Source: Lachancea kluyveri NRRL Y-12651 (Eukaryota > Ascomycota > Saccharomycetes > Saccharomycetales > Saccharomycetaceae). Taken from it: a DNA stretch of 64,000 nucleotides. Below are positions 10,401 to 20,771 of the stretch, in pieces. Location: positions 1,365,623 through 1,429,622 of the forward strand of contig CM000694.1 in assembly GCA_000149225.2 (NCBI GenBank), written 5' to 3'. The notes beneath the pieces were generated by a model that was not told the DNA's origin, made no database searches, and saw nothing but the letters and a program-made list of their open reading frames with translations. The translations under genes and the position numbers were made by a program. Positions within the stretch are counted from its first letter, which is position 1; each line of letters opens with the position of its first letter.

Positions 10401-12619
10401 TAGATATTTTTGACGACAATAACTCACATGTCAAATATGTCGATTTTTTGGTAACGAGTGTTTCAAGCATGGAAAAGCCATTGGTTATTGCCTCTTACAT
10501 TAAGCTTTTATCTGAAAGTATTACCTACTTTCAAAATTCCATTTTTAAAATTATTTTACCTTTGACAACTTCTATTACCAAGTGTGTCGAAAAACTTTTT
10601 GAAAAGGAGAAAACTGAAGGAGGCAACTACCAATCAGTTTCGCTTTTAATTAATGGACTAGAAGAACTTCTCGAAGTCTCGCAATCCTATTTATCGGCTG
10701 ATGAAGGTAATGGTTACTTATCAAGTACCTCTTCAAGAAACGATTTCCTACAAAATATGGTTTCTAACGTTTTTTTTAATGAAAGTGGAGTGAATGATTC
10801 AAAAGTCCAGAGTGAACGTCACGTAATTTTGGAATCGTTAAAACGTGTCGTTTATTGTTGTTTTGACATTTGGGTTTGGGCACACAAACACTCTAATATT
10901 AAAGAGACTGATTCGGAGCTATGTACCTTTGGAGAACAAAACTTTCAACAGTCGCTGCACCACCAAGCTTATAAGTATAAATTCAAGTCCAAAAAATTAT
11001 TGGAAAAATTATTTACCTTGAAGCCATTGGAAGTACTAGAAGATCTTGTGGAAAGGCATGCCAGCAATTTAACCATTACGTTAGTTCATGTTTTGGATGG
11101 CAACCGACCAGTTCTGACTCTACCTTACATGTTTCAAAGTATTATTTCCAGATGTAATCGAAACTCATCGACTATATTTTCTACTATGTCTCATTTGAAA
11201 AGAATTCCAGAGCCATCTCCTGTGAATAAGTTAGACGTCAATTCTATAATGACGTTTATTATTGATTACATTTCTACTTTGGAAAAAGCTGCTATGGAAG
11301 ATTTTTACAACGACTTCATGTTGTTTATTAGAGAAGTTTCAAACAACTATCAAGCGTACGACTCCATTTCCACTTCTGTGCTGAAAATGACCGCTATCTT
11401 TAGTGAGAAAATTGATGGCACAAAGTTCGGCGAGCAGAAGCGAGTCAGAAGAGATATTTCTGATGTATTTCACAAATATTTGTCAAACGCTTTGGATAGT
11501 GATATCGAGAGTAACGTTGATGCTGTGAAAATTTTCCGAGACTTGGAATTTGTTTCTTCTAAGCTACGGTATATTATTAGTGAAGTGCTATTCAGCGACA
11601 AGTTCAACAACTGTGTTTCAATAATTGTGACACATGCTATAACCCCATACTTTAAGTTTAAAGCGGAAAAGGATATACCAGATTATGTGTTAAGACTGGC
11701 ATTGAGTGTTGCCAAATCTGGCAACAAAGTCAAAAATTGGAAGTTATTGATCGGCGAGACTTTCCATGATGATAAGAAATTTGCTTTGATTGTCAAGAAC
11801 CGAATTTGGAGGGACATCATATTCGAATGGTCTCAGTACCCTGAGAATAAAGAGAGGTTGATGGGTGATTTAGTTGTTGCCATCGGTTCCAAAGGTAACA
11901 CCATTACACCCACCATTAATCCATTCAATGCATGGAGCGAATCTGAAGTGACAGTAAAATTTCAAAACATGGCTCGTGTCGCTTATTTGTTGATGCTATC
12001 TCCTAAAGACTCTTATTTACTACACTTTCAAGCAATTATGTCCCAAATGGAACAGCACTTAGTATCAACGGATCCTAAGGTTAAATCTATGTGTTTTGTG
12101 CTACTGAGATCCCTGTGGCTACAATTTTCTCCAATGCATTTTACAGATTACTGGAGTGTGTTGTGTTATTGTTTACAAACGAATTTGCAGAATTTTTATG
12201 AGTGTTTGCAAATTCAACAAGATGTGGAACCTCAATTGGTTTTGCATATTTGTAAGACTCTGGATCTGTTATTAGCATTAAACATTGAAGAATTTTCGTC
12301 CACTCAGGAATGGCTGTTCGTCATCGACACTATTAATTGTATTTACAAGACGGATCCATACATGAGTCTTGTTGACGAGATTTCTGATTGCAAAGACTAT
12401 GAAATGAATCAGATCGACGAAGTCGTATTAGCAGACCTCACTGAAAAAAAAGTTCCTCTTTTGAACGGAGTTCACATGATTGCGAAGCATAGTCAGTTGA
12501 GAAGTTTTTTCCAAAGCTTGAGTTATGCGCATTACGAAACAATGTACAGTATGAAACAGTTAGATTTTGGTGCCTGTAAGGCGGATGTGCTTGAAGATAT
12601 CTTCGCTATGTATTTGTAA
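7469..12619 (+). CDS. DOP1: Dop1, Golgi-endosome trafficking protein
   Basis: A 1716-residue protein, close to the 1698 of S. cerevisiae Dop1 (YDR141C). Dop1 is a peripheral Golgi/endosomal protein that works with the flippase-associated Neo1-Mon2 machinery. The conserved Dopey N-terminal domain occupies about the first 300 residues ([15 protein letters not shown], then leucine-rich helical repeats). A Gln-rich low-complexity stretch at about residues 350-395 separates it from the long helical remainder. No membrane segments are obvious. The stop codon overlaps the 3' end of the convergent MTQ2 gene by 14 bp. Confidence 0.95.
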   Translation: MSLSLKPLSIDSNSKQLDSKQKKFHANVERALQHFDSVTEWADYIASLGKLLKALQSWSPQFQNVKYYIPFPYQVARRLASSLSPNLPSGVHQKTLEVYTFIFDKIGIETLGKECNIWVSGILPLMSYASISVKGHLIELYDKFLVQLPSPTLRILVKPLIASLLPGIDDESSEFQPLTMDLIETLKENLADDSLFWQTCFIVMITNKDRRLGGLIWLTKKLPSLNAVPHLVAKRKKDLEENPAIQKQETLDKKGQRDSALSLLLPNARDIVSPEPGLLIRCLISCLGEDNDIIIQRGILDLLLQRVLLDSPVLQTLVSPKDKELLVMGCCKTMLKRDMSLNRRIWNWLLGPNTNNQQQPQNKRQDYNHDQRQAQEQDYEFKSEQEQEYQQLASKRLEQLKDYFPSYGLQSLSDGLFEMIGDEKNVANAFKICLALMDRWEIGSHIVPKMFIPLMEAAHKFQDDHTLKSASIFFDAVETNIIWGKMFETLIKDRKYEILKFVLASFNIVGDEEIIVRHLPLILLALLIVSFEDSEQHRYGLCKEIIDLIPERAYLPIQHSKLHYKHEVSAKSTLEQISDYYALVSDPLQFQSLENSADLSPPFNTEDLTFLTLGRVHSILIDNLASNRNVNQASVLFVALMEKIPEHPISQNKDEKQPRENWSDDSLIEAVFSLEGKLQQENADSVFGVVEIYSNYLASKLPILDSVKLLKIIVVALWSYLINPNKQMEAVRCLDSLKRYISAKYIESALAHAFVKEKDISLRLNALEALWTQLENHIELVRRPLELILDELFDEQNPNYLNASKWILSTLNSGSANRLFQVLVENLLACTFIHKEHLDELDDVDLFTYRVQTLTNVLKSNDGIVLKNFGTELTSVHLLDTWKGEDISTYKNLVLVVLLKFLNIGNNTHSKGIRSSLILLDSLLDGSEHNFKTIVSSLLQLSSDYITLEGLEEELIAVSLLNIVSKVLSLSHEKQIKLDIFDDNNSHVKYVDFLVTSVSSMEKPLVIASYIKLLSESITYFQNSIFKIILPLTTSITKCVEKLFEKEKTEGGNYQSVSLLINGLEELLEVSQSYLSADEGNGYLSSTSSRNDFLQNMVSNVFFNESGVNDSKVQSERHVILESLKRVVYCCFDIWVWAHKHSNIKETDSELCTFGEQNFQQSLHHQAYKYKFKSKKLLEKLFTLKPLEVLEDLVERHASNLTITLVHVLDGNRPVLTLPYMFQSIISRCNRNSSTIFSTMSHLKRIPEPSPVNKLDVNSIMTFIIDYISTLEKAAMEDFYNDFMLFIREVSNNYQAYDSISTSVLKMTAIFSEKIDGTKFGEQKRVRRDISDVFHKYLSNALDSDIESNVDAVKIFRDLEFVSSKLRYIISEVLFSDKFNNCVSIIVTHAITPYFKFKAEKDIPDYVLRLALSVAKSGNKVKNWKLLIGETFHDDKKFALIVKNRIWRDIIFEWSQYPENKERLMGDLVVAIGSKGNTITPTINPFNAWSESEVTVKFQNMARVAYLLMLSPKDSYLLHFQAIMSQMEQHLVSTDPKVKSMCFVLLRSLWLQFSPMHFTDYWSVLCYCLQTNLQNFYECLQIQQDVEPQLVLHICKTLDLLLALNIEEFSSTQEWLFVIDTINCIYKTDPYMSLVDEISDCKDYEMNQIDEVVLADLTEKKVPLLNGVHMIAKHSQLRSFFQSLSYAHYETMYSMKQLDFGACKADVLEDIFAMYL

Positions 12620-13289
12620 CACCAGATTTACTTTTGTAGAACTTGTATACGCTCAAAACTTCCCATCCTGCTTTTCTATGTTCCACCAGGCTAGCCTGCC
12701 ACCCGTTGCGCTTCATCATCTCTACTACCTTTTCAGGTTTGTTTCTAGCACAGAATAAAATGTAAGCCACGCCTGAAGGTGCAAGTACTTTGTGCAAACC
12801 GTCTAATAGCCTTTGTGTGACAATCATACCGTCATGACCCCCAAGCAACGCTAAGTCTAACCATTGGTCTATAGATTCTTTACTCTCAGGGATTTCGGGA
12901 ACATCCTCAGCTGGTACATAGGGTGGGTTGAATACCAACAAATCCACTACGTTGAGTCTTAAAGCAGAAGTTAGATCAGACTGCACTGGATTCAGGTACT
13001 TCTTCCTACATTCATTTCTTTTGGCGGTATCAACGACAGTCTCCAGAGCCCATGGATTAATATCCGTGGGTAAATACAAAGCATTATGGCTAGGTATGTC
13101 GTTTTGCATCATGAAAGTGGTTACTATGCCGGAACCACACCCAATTTCGCAAACCAAAGATAGTTGGTCCATGAACTTTTCACGCAGCTCTGCACGGTCT
13201 TTCTCCAAAGCATCTAGAAGCAGGAAACTATCCTCGGAAGGTTCATACACTCTTTCGTAGTCACATTTGACATATGGGGTCGGTAGCAT
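12606..13289 (-). CDS. MTQ2: eRF1 N5-glutamine methyltransferase, catalytic subunit
   Basis: Mtq2 with Trm112 methylates the Gln of the GGQ motif of release factor eRF1. The 227-residue protein is a class I SAM-dependent methyltransferase. The SAM-binding motif EIGCGSG is at about residues 48-54, and the catalytic NPPY motif of glutamine/adenine N-methyltransferases is at 121-124. An in-frame ATG lies 24 codons upstream (13361), but the family N-terminus [11 protein letters not shown] fixes the start at 13289. The gene is divergent from RUB1 with a 165-bp shared promoter and convergent with DOP1, with overlapping 3' ends. This matches the YDR139-YDR141 order in S. cerevisiae. Confidence 0.95.
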   Translation of the reverse strand: MLPTPYVKCDYERVYEPSEDSFLLLDALEKDRAELREKFMDQLSLVCEIGCGSGIVTTFMMQNDIPSHNALYLPTDINPWALETVVDTAKRNECRKKYLNPVQSDLTSALRLNVVDLLVFNPPYVPAEDVPEIPESKESIDQWLDLALLGGHDGMIVTQRLLDGLHKVLAPSGVAYILFCARNKPEKVVEMMKRNGWQASLVEHRKAGWEVLSVYKFYKSKSGVTNT

Positions 13290-13454
13290 TTTGCAATTAT
13301 TGGAAAGATGTTCTGGTGAACAGCTTCTCGAGATGAGCATTGCCTTGTCCGGTGCTGCCAAATTTTCAAATTTCTATACCGAAGTCCTGGGTTAATTCCT
13401 AAAAGATACAAGAACCATCAAACGCAAACATTAGAACTACAATACGTTGGCAAA

Positions 13455-13759
13455 ATGGAATTGAAAGTCAAGACTTTAACCGGTAAAGAGATTCCCATAA
13501 GCTTGGAGTCTCACGAAAAGGTTTACCGCATAAAAGAGTTGCTAGAGGAAAAAGAAGGGATACCACCTTCCCAACAGAGGTTAATATTTCAAGGGAAACA
13601 AATGTATGTATATGTCGATTAACAAAACACTAAGCTGTTGCTCTTTTGGTATTTTACTAACATAGCATCGACAGAGAAGACGATCAGACGGTGGATTCTG
13701 CCAATTTGAGTTCTGGCATGCAATTGCATCTAGTGTTAACTCTAAGGGGTGGTTTTTAG
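13455..13759 (+). CDS. RUB1: Ubiquitin-like modifier Rub1 (NEDD8), spliced
   Basis: Coding sequence is join(13455..13603, 13675..13759), giving 77 residues, the same length as S. cerevisiae Rub1 (YDR139C). Rub1 is conjugated to cullins to activate SCF-type ubiquitin ligases. Exon 1 encodes the first 49 residues with the near-invariant [23 protein letters not shown] region. Exon 2 ends in [13 protein letters not shown] plus one extra residue (Phe77), so the precursor needs trimming to the Gly-Gly end. The intron position (within Ile50, after GKQ) matches the S. cerevisiae gene. Together with two F-box-type proteins in this window the SCF theme recurs, but I read that as coincidence. Confidence 0.97.
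13604..13674 (+). other. RUB1: Spliceosomal intron in RUB1
   Basis: A 71-nt intron with GTATGT at 13604, a perfect TACTAAC branch site ending at about 13661, and acceptor CAG ending at 13674. A nearer TAG (ends 13665) lies only about 5 nt from the branch A. It is in frame, and its use would add three residues. The distal acceptor gives exactly the family length between GKQ and GMQLH (14 residues), so I chose it. Confidence 0.93.
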
Positions 13760-14128
13760 AATTCCTTTATTGGCTCTCCTTCGCAAATTTAGTACTCCAT
13801 ATAATGTCACATATATAGCATCGCATCTAGTCTATTAATCTATACTTCTGTGTCATTCATCTCTATTATAGACGTTAAAGGTGTCTACAGTTCCTACATT
13901 GTCAATAACAGTCTAAAATAAAGTGGTTTTTGGAAGTTTCAGAGCAGCTACGGGTTAAATGAATACCTGACTGTATCCTACCGTTTGTGATAGCTTGTTG
14001 TTCTTCACTTGTTGTATTTTGTTTTTTCATCAGCTTCGGCCCTTCGAAAAGTGAAATCGATGAATCTTAAAATCTTAGAAACCGTGCTCAACTCTTTTCA
14101 ATCGATAGGCAAAGACCAAAAAACATAG
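13760..14128. promoter_or_regulatory. RUB1 3' flank / CLF1 promoter
   Basis: A 369-bp stretch between two genes on the same strand. It is AT-rich with scattered TATA-like strings near 13800-13820. I see no RNA gene, repeat or confident factor site. Confidence 0.3.
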
Positions 14129-16198
14129 ATGGAAACTACTCATATAGATGAGGGTCCTGAGCAGATATCTGCAGAGCAAATCCTTCAAGAAGCTTATAAC
14201 AAACGTCGTCAACTAAAACCTACCACTAAAGTAGACATTTTGGATTTGGAGGAGCTAAAAGAGTACCAGCGGCGTAAGAGAACGGAATATGAAATCGTTT
14301 TAAAAAGGAACAGACTAGACTTGGGACAGTGGATGAGGTATGCTCAATTTGAAATTGAACAACATGATTTACGGAGAGCGAGGTCTATTTTCGAAAGAGC
14401 ACTAAGTGTGGATAGCTCATACATTCCGTTATGGATACGATACATTGATTTCGAGATAAAAACTAAAAACATCAATCATGCGCGTAATTTACTTGATAGG
14501 GCTACAAATTTGCTACCTCGTGTCGATAAATTATGGTTCAAATATGTTATGATTGAAGAGTCTCTGAGCCATGTGGAAATTGTTAGAAATCTTTTTACTA
14601 AATGGTGTTTTTTGGAGCCAGGAACCAATGCTTGGGATGCCTTCGTTGAATTCGAAATCAGGCAGCAACAGTTCGACAAAGTCAGGGATATTTATAGTCG
14701 TTATGTGATGATCCATCCACAAACAGACACTTGGCTCAAATGGGTAAATTTTGAAAAGAGGCATGGGGAAGTGGATACAGTACGGAAGGTCTACTCTCTT
14801 GCGCTAGACACATTGGTTTCATTCCCTAAGATCGATGAAGCAGAAATAACTAAATTAATAATTCGGTTCGTTGATTGGGAGGCTACCCAACAAGAGTACG
14901 AACGCTGCAGAGCACTGTTTAAAATCTCGATCGAAAAATGGCCTGAAAGTACCCAATTGAAAGACTCTCTGGCACAATTTGAAAAGAAGTTTGGTGATTT
15001 CTCTGATCTAGAAAACTCTATTGTATATAAAAGAAAAAGAAGGTATGAGCAAGCGTTGAAGGAAGACTCAAAAGATTATGATACATGGTGGTTATATTTA
15101 GACTTGATCCAAGAAAATTTTCCCGGTGAACTCCTTGAAGCCTTTGAGAAAGCTGTTACTGGTAATCAGCCAGTCTCTTTACAAAAAGATATAAGGTGGA
15201 AAAGGTACATATACTTATGGATCCGTTACTTGGTTTACATGGAAATCCACAAAGAAAATATCGAATTCACCAGATCTCTTTACAAAAGACTAGTTAAGGA
15301 TGTTATTCCACATAAAAATTTTACATTTTCGAAAGTGTGGTTAATGTACAGCAATTTTGAGTTAAGGCAAGGTTCTTTGGGCTCTGCTAGAAAGATTTTA
15401 GGGATGTCTTTGGGTTTATGCCCTAAGAATAAAACTTTTAGAAAGTATATCGAACTCGAGGTTAAGCTGAAGGAATTTGATCGCGTGAGGAAGCTGTATG
15501 AGAAGTATTTGGAATTCAATCCAACGGAAGTTCATAAATGGATTGAATATGCAGAACTGGAAGAGAATTTAGGAGATGAAGACAGATCGCGTGGAATTTA
15601 CGAGATTTCGCTAAGTGACGATGTTGGCCTATCAAAATCTGACAAGTTTCAAGTGTTAGAAAGGTATATTAACTTTGAAACTGATTCCGGTGAATATTCC
15701 AGGGCAAGGGATCTTTACAGGCGTTACCTAGACCTAACCGAAAAGAACGTTAAAGTTTGGGTTAACTGGGCTTTGTTTGAGAGTTCTGTACCTACTGAAC
15801 AATCAATACAGCAGTATCAGGAAGCTACCAATGGCTATGACGAAGAAGAAGAATTTGAATTCGATATAACTGAAGAGAACAAACATAATACAAGAGCTAT
15901 TTTCGAAGAAGCTTTGAATTACTTTAAACAAAAATCTGACACGCAGAACAGAATCATAGTTTTGGAGGCCTCTCAAAACTACGAAAATGTTCATGGATCT
16001 TTAGAAGACCAAGAAAGAATCCAGAAAAGGATGCCTACTATTGTGAAAAAGAGGAAGGTCGATAATGGCATTGAGAAAGAATATATCGATTATGTATTCC
16101 CGGACGACATTTCTCAGGAGTCTAAACCTGATGCCTCGAAGTTTTTGGCTATGGCCAGAAAATGGAAAGAACAACAGAGGTTAAAAGAGGACCAGTAA
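14129..16198 (+). CDS. CLF1: Pre-mRNA splicing factor Clf1 (Crooked-neck/Syf3)
   Basis: A 689-residue protein, almost identical in length to S. cerevisiae Clf1 (687). It is a scaffold of the Prp19 complex (NTC), needed to add U4/U6.U5 to the prespliceosome and for activation. It is built almost entirely of HAT (half-a-TPR) repeats with the W-x-x-Y/F and RAR-x-IFERAL signatures, for example WMRYAQFEIEQHDLRRARSIFERAL near residue 70 and RVRKLYEKYLEFNPTEVHKWIEYAELE near 460. A short acidic segment and a basic tail follow the repeats. It is convergent with MSL5, with stops about 50 bp apart, as YLR117C and YLR116W are. Confidence 0.97.
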   Translation: METTHIDEGPEQISAEQILQEAYNKRRQLKPTTKVDILDLEELKEYQRRKRTEYEIVLKRNRLDLGQWMRYAQFEIEQHDLRRARSIFERALSVDSSYIPLWIRYIDFEIKTKNINHARNLLDRATNLLPRVDKLWFKYVMIEESLSHVEIVRNLFTKWCFLEPGTNAWDAFVEFEIRQQQFDKVRDIYSRYVMIHPQTDTWLKWVNFEKRHGEVDTVRKVYSLALDTLVSFPKIDEAEITKLIIRFVDWEATQQEYERCRALFKISIEKWPESTQLKDSLAQFEKKFGDFSDLENSIVYKRKRRYEQALKEDSKDYDTWWLYLDLIQENFPGELLEAFEKAVTGNQPVSLQKDIRWKRYIYLWIRYLVYMEIHKENIEFTRSLYKRLVKDVIPHKNFTFSKVWLMYSNFELRQGSLGSARKILGMSLGLCPKNKTFRKYIELEVKLKEFDRVRKLYEKYLEFNPTEVHKWIEYAELEENLGDEDRSRGIYEISLSDDVGLSKSDKFQVLERYINFETDSGEYSRARDLYRRYLDLTEKNVKVWVNWALFESSVPTEQSIQQYQEATNGYDEEEEFEFDITEENKHNTRAIFEEALNYFKQKSDTQNRIIVLEASQNYENVHGSLEDQERIQKRMPTIVKKRKVDNGIEKEYIDYVFPDDISQESKPDASKFLAMARKWKEQQRLKEDQ

Positions 16199-16249
16199 AC
16201 TTTTTTATCCCGTATATAGTACATACTTTTCATCTTGTAACACTATTTA

Positions 16250-17824
16250 CTATAACCCTGGTGGACCGTTCAGACCTATAGAAGGCGGTGGAGTAGGCGT
16301 GGATTTGTTGTCATTATTTAACCCTGGGGCTGATGTTGAGCCTGGTGGGCCATTCAACCCCGGAGGAGGTATCATACCAGGCGCACTCGTTAAGCCTGGT
16401 GGTGCACTGAGACCAGGAGGTAGAGCGGGCGCAACAATGTTTTTGAAATCGCTGCTAGGTGGAGCACCCATTGTTGACGCAGAGCCCAAGTCCGAGACTT
16501 CTGTGCCAATTGATGAAGTGAATCCAGGAGAACCAGAAGGCATCATAGAAGCTTCCGCTTTTGCTGGAACAGAATCTGAAGTGGAAGGGATGTCTCGACT
16601 ATATCTTGCTCTATAAGAGGTCACAGTAGGAACAGTTTCATGGTGGTATAATGAGTCGTTGTATCTTGCATCAGTGTTTGTGTTACTATACCTGGAGCCC
16701 ATCTGTGGTGATCCAAAATTTCTTCTCTTCCAATCATTCTTATAATCACGTGCATAATCATCGTTCTGTCTTTTGTTAGGGTTTTCATTTAGCAATGAAG
16801 GCGGTGGCATAGCCCTTTGCTGGTAAGGCATTACTGGGATACCTGGATTTTCAGCATGCAAGTCCTGCATCATCCGCGCGAACTCTAGCTCGCCGTTCGG
16901 AGCAGAAGTTGGATGATCTGCTTCGGGTGAAAAATTACAATCCCTAGTTGCATGACCACTTTGGCCACACCTCCTACAAATAATTTTCTGAGCAAAGGTT
17001 TCCCTGTTGGGACACTCGAATCGTTTATGACCTTGTAAACCACAGATGGGACAAGGTCTGTTGTCCTCCCTCAAGGTACCATTCAGCTCAGCCAATTCTC
17101 TCAACTGGCCTCTTTTTAAATCGTTTTGGCCTTCTGGTGATGTTACTGCCTTGATAATAATACCTTCGCAGGCCTTTATACCTTTTTGAATCTTATCTTC
17201 ACTATCAGCTGTGATAACACAGTGTAATGGTTCTGAAAAGTTCATAGCGCCCTTAGGTAAATCGGACGCATTTTTCCCTTCTTTCACAGATCCCCGACCT
17301 CTAATTGCAATCTTTGCACCAGACTGGTCCTGTAGTTTCTTCAATGTGTTACCACGAGGACCTAGCAGTAGACCTACAAAATTAATCTCTGGGTACTGGT
17401 CTACGGGGATATAGTATTTGTCTTGGAACTTGGTTGGCCTTTTGTAATCATCGGGAGCAACGAAATGGGGAATCATTTTCAAAGCGATCTCTACCAGCCT
17501 GTGTCTTTCTTCTTCCAATTTCCTTCTGTAACGTTGTTCTCGGGTGTTAGTTCTCTTACCGCGCGTATCGTATACTGGAGGTGGAGATGGAGATCGACTC
17601 CTCCTCGGTGGAGGAACCATATCATTGGTTCTCAGTTTTGCAGTGATTTCTTGAATTCTGTACATAACCTGATAGGCTACAAGTTGTTCTTGCGTTAAGG
17701 CGCCGGTGATCCTCGTTGGCAGAGGATTATGAACATTCATACTATTCTCCCTAGGTAAACTCCCCCAGAGAGCATCGTAAACACTCCTAGAGCGGCCACG
17801 TTCTTGATATTCGGTTCCGTTCAT
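16250..17824 (-). CDS. MSL5: Branchpoint-binding protein (SF1/BBP)
   Basis: Msl5 recognises the intron branch site UACUAAC in the commitment complex together with Mud2. In this 524-residue protein the SF1 helix-hairpin region (about 40-70) carries the Mud2-facing part, followed by the SPSPPP motif near 78-84 that SF1 kinases phosphorylate. A KH-QUA2 domain spans about 130-255 with the GPRG loop at 155-158. Two CCHC zinc knuckles follow: Cys258, Cys261, His266, Cys271 and Cys283, Cys286, His291, Cys296. The tail is longer than the yeast one (476 residues in total there) and has about six PPGL/APGL-type units that resemble the proline-rich end of animal SF1. Confidence 0.96.
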   Translation of the reverse strand: MNGTEYQERGRSRSVYDALWGSLPRENSMNVHNPLPTRITGALTQEQLVAYQVMYRIQEITAKLRTNDMVPPPRRSRSPSPPPVYDTRGKRTNTREQRYRRKLEEERHRLVEIALKMIPHFVAPDDYKRPTKFQDKYYIPVDQYPEINFVGLLLGPRGNTLKKLQDQSGAKIAIRGRGSVKEGKNASDLPKGAMNFSEPLHCVITADSEDKIQKGIKACEGIIIKAVTSPEGQNDLKRGQLRELAELNGTLREDNRPCPICGLQGHKRFECPNRETFAQKIICRRCGQSGHATRDCNFSPEADHPTSAPNGELEFARMMQDLHAENPGIPVMPYQQRAMPPPSLLNENPNKRQNDDYARDYKNDWKRRNFGSPQMGSRYSNTNTDARYNDSLYHHETVPTVTSYRARYSRDIPSTSDSVPAKAEASMMPSGSPGFTSSIGTEVSDLGSASTMGAPPSSDFKNIVAPALPPGLSAPPGLTSAPGMIPPPGLNGPPGSTSAPGLNNDNKSTPTPPPSIGLNGPPGL

Positions 17825-18003
17825 GAATTGCTAGTACTTGTATGCAGTCTATATTATCTGTTAAAAGCTAATGATGTTCAATAATGAGATGCCAGCTTTG
17901 TTTGAAACTTTTTATTATTTTCGTTATACATGACAACTATCCGGCCAAGAATCATAGCATGCTAAAGTTCAACAACGTATATAGTATATTGACATGTAAA
18001 ATG

Positions 18004-20418
18004 TTAAACCTTTGCTAGCATTCCTGTAACTAAAGACTTTACTTTGTAAAATAAATCTGAAGGGGTGCCGTCAACAACTGTTTCACCATCGCTGATTTTT
18101 CTTATGGCAACCTCGCCGTCTACAACCAAAGTACCCTCGCCTTTGAATTCGGCAATGTGATTTTGTTGGGTCAGTTTTCTCTTTAGTTCAGCTAGCTTGA
18201 CATCACCAATAGCTAGGGAAGCCTTTGGGTGAATCTTATTGGTATTCTTAAGCGGTTTTAACAGTAGTTTTTGTCTGTGCTGTCTATTTTCTGCACTATA
18301 GATGACCTCTCTCACCAATCTGCCAACTACATGAGCCACTGTATAGCCGTCACTGACACTTTGCCATTTCAACTCTTGATCTAGTTCTGGATCAATTGAT
18401 ATATCTAAGGACTTTATTGTAGTGTTGAACTCGGTAGTTTTGTTAAAGTCCATTTCCACAATCTCCATGCTTTTCTTTGATAGTGCAGCAGTAATCTCAG
18501 GATTCTGGGCTGTTTTTGGTGCTAACAATATCATTTTTCTTGGTTTCAAAGCAGACCAGATAATTGACATGGATCTCTGATCAACTAAACTAGACATGTC
18601 GATGAAAGCCAAAGAGCAACGAATCTTAGTAGCCGATTCAGATGTAATCCTGTGGACAGGCCTATTTAAGGCGTCCAAGTACGATATATCGTCAAAGTTA
18701 TCTTTCTTCCCCGTATTTTCGTCTCTACGTCTTCTTTTTGTTACCTTACGAGGGCCCTCGAGTTCGTAAGGATCCTCCTCTTCTTCATCTGCCCTCTTTG
18801 TAGATTCTTCTTGTTGGTCCTTAGGAATGAATTGCGTAAAATCCACCATGTAACCGTAGTCATCCTTTTTGATCTTACCTGGTTGGAATGGAAACATTTT
18901 TAACCTTGGTGCGGTGTTTGGTTGGATTATTATGTCTACCGGTGTTTCCACTTGTTGGCTTATGGAGCCGTTACCCCTTAGAGATGAACTCAAAACGTCT
19001 TCGACATCGTCGTCGTCGTCATCTTCACCAATTTCGTTGATTGTAGTACTCACTCCAGTAATGCTTCCAGAAGAATTTGCATCCTTCTTCAATTTTTCTA
19101 CAAGCTCCTTACGTTCTTGCCTTCTCTCATCAATTTTCAGTTTGTAATCCTCCAGCTTGCTACCAGACAACTTTTGTGGCTTAAATGACCTTAAGGGCAT
19201 TGAATCCGAGTACGCGATTGACTTTCCTTCCAGTGCATTCATATTGTTCGATTTTAGCGCCTTGGTCCATTTATTGTACATCCTTGACAGTACATCTCCA
19301 TCATCTGTGGAACACTTTTCAGTCAGAATCACGGTAGTTTTTTCTAAGTGGCATACTTTCATGATCGTTTCGTTTATTAAGGATTCGACTTCAGAGACAA
19401 AACAGATTTTTGCACCCGCATAGTTTGACACTTCCGCAGGTGTACAGATCTTCAATTTGGAGCCTAAGTCAAATGGAGAACGATTATCTCTGGACTCCCA
19501 AGTCTTTAAAACTGAAGAAGATAGCCATTCTAGCATACTACGAGCATACGTCAACGTACGACCTCTAGAATACGAAATCAAAAAGACTTGCACATCCGCT
19601 TTCGAACTCGTTTTGTTGTGTTCGTATAATATATCGTGAACCAGCACAAACAGTTCTAGGAATTTGCCACCTATGCTCGTTGGTATTAATGCTATACCAT
19701 TGTTCGCGAGTGCCTGATTAAGTGTACTTTTAAATTTGGATACTCTTTTCTTGTAGGACAGAGAAGAACCGACATACGCCGTAGATGTGATGACCGCAGA
19801 AGGTCTCATCAAAGAGGACATTGGTTTCCCAGTGCTGTCCAAGATAGCAGACCCGTTCAAAATAGTATCTTTGGTATGGTTCCATCGTGGAGCATAAATT
19901 AACTTCTCAGAGTAAGTGGAAATACACCAAACGGAACCACCAGGAGCGTAGCCAGAATTGTATGCGACGAAGCTCAAACCGTCAAACTTTGATTTTAGAT
20001 CCACCATCTGGGAGTGCTTGAGTGTTGTTATGTGGTCAAAAGCCTGTTCTATATCGTCCAATTCCATCATGTTGGTATCACACGAGCCAATTAAACCTTG
20101 AGAGGCATACAAGTCTATTGTTGTAACACGGCCTAAGTTCGCCACTGGTAAAGTAGCATACACGGAGATTCTGGAGTGGAAGTGAGGTAAGAATTTATAA
20201 TACAGGAATGCATAACTGCCCAAACACTCCTTTGTGGGTTGTGACAATAGAACTATGTCTACCTGAGGGATCAATTCCGACCAGTATTGCAAAGTCTCTT
20301 CATAACTTTTCTTTTCACTCCAGCCCGGATCTAGCAGGATAGTGACATTATCAAACCTTATCACAGCACCAAAGTTCTCGGTAGAGCCATCCGAATAGCA
20401 CGTGAAAGTGTAAGTCAT
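18004..20418 (-). CDS. CFT2: Cleavage and polyadenylation factor subunit Cft2/Ydh1 (CPSF-100)
   Basis: An 804-residue metallo-beta-lactamase/beta-CASP protein of the CPF 3'-end processing complex (S. cerevisiae 859). The fold is clear from FDNVTILLDPGW near residue 25 and the later PGGSVWCIS and SYSRGRTLTYA (beta-CASP) segments. Where the nuclease Ysh1 has the zinc-binding HxHxDH motif this protein has SQPTKECLG (about 79-87), so the metal ligands are missing, as in other CPSF-100 proteins. An acidic, lysine-rich low-complexity stretch lies at about 435-600. The conserved C-terminal domain ends in AEFKGEGTLV and DGTPSDLFYKVK. Confidence 0.96.
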   Translation of the reverse strand: MTYTFTCYSDGSTENFGAVIRFDNVTILLDPGWSEKKSYEETLQYWSELIPQVDIVLLSQPTKECLGSYAFLYYKFLPHFHSRISVYATLPVANLGRVTTIDLYASQGLIGSCDTNMMELDDIEQAFDHITTLKHSQMVDLKSKFDGLSFVAYNSGYAPGGSVWCISTYSEKLIYAPRWNHTKDTILNGSAILDSTGKPMSSLMRPSAVITSTAYVGSSLSYKKRVSKFKSTLNQALANNGIALIPTSIGGKFLELFVLVHDILYEHNKTSSKADVQVFLISYSRGRTLTYARSMLEWLSSSVLKTWESRDNRSPFDLGSKLKICTPAEVSNYAGAKICFVSEVESLINETIMKVCHLEKTTVILTEKCSTDDGDVLSRMYNKWTKALKSNNMNALEGKSIAYSDSMPLRSFKPQKLSGSKLEDYKLKIDERRQERKELVEKLKKDANSSGSITGVSTTINEIGEDDDDDDVEDVLSSSLRGNGSISQQVETPVDIIIQPNTAPRLKMFPFQPGKIKKDDYGYMVDFTQFIPKDQQEESTKRADEEEEDPYELEGPRKVTKRRRRDENTGKKDNFDDISYLDALNRPVHRITSESATKIRCSLAFIDMSSLVDQRSMSIIWSALKPRKMILLAPKTAQNPEITAALSKKSMEIVEMDFNKTTEFNTTIKSLDISIDPELDQELKWQSVSDGYTVAHVVGRLVREVIYSAENRQHRQKLLLKPLKNTNKIHPKASLAIGDVKLAELKRKLTQQNHIAEFKGEGTLVVDGEVAIRKISDGETVVDGTPSDLFYKVKSLVTGMLAKV

Positions 20419-20771
20419 CTAATATTTGTCTTATTACGGTGTTCCTGGCTGTTTGTATGTTTTGAACAAACAAATTTTTTTCAAGTTTTATGTTAGGCGG
20501 TGATGAGGATTAGAGATAAAACAAAAACAGCGGGTGGGAAACGATCTGAGAAGGTTTGGAATTACAGTCCGAATAACAGTTTTATCTCTTCGGTTTTCAA
20601 CGATGTTGCCTCTCTAGTAAGTTGTTACAGACGTTGGAACAACCACCATTTCAATATGTTTTTAGCACGTGATAGGGTCGTTCTGCATAAATGTCTTATA
20701 TAATATAGGGAGGCGATTTTAAAGATGGCAATACTCCTCACGGTGAGAAACCACTAGGAGACCACTCTAAA
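20419..20771. promoter_or_regulatory. Divergent promoter of CFT2 and the F-box-like gene
   Basis: A 353-bp bidirectional promoter. It contains a Cbf1/CDEI-type octamer (CACGTGAT, 20666-20673) about 100 bp from the F-box-like gene, with a TATATAATATA string just after it (about 20697-20707). The small open frame in this stretch lacks any support as a gene. Confidence 0.4.

Noticed and set aside
13290-13361. 24-codon N-terminal extension of MTQ2
   Set aside because: The family start MLPTPYVK is downstream and the extension is unlike any Mtq2. It is treated as 5' leader.
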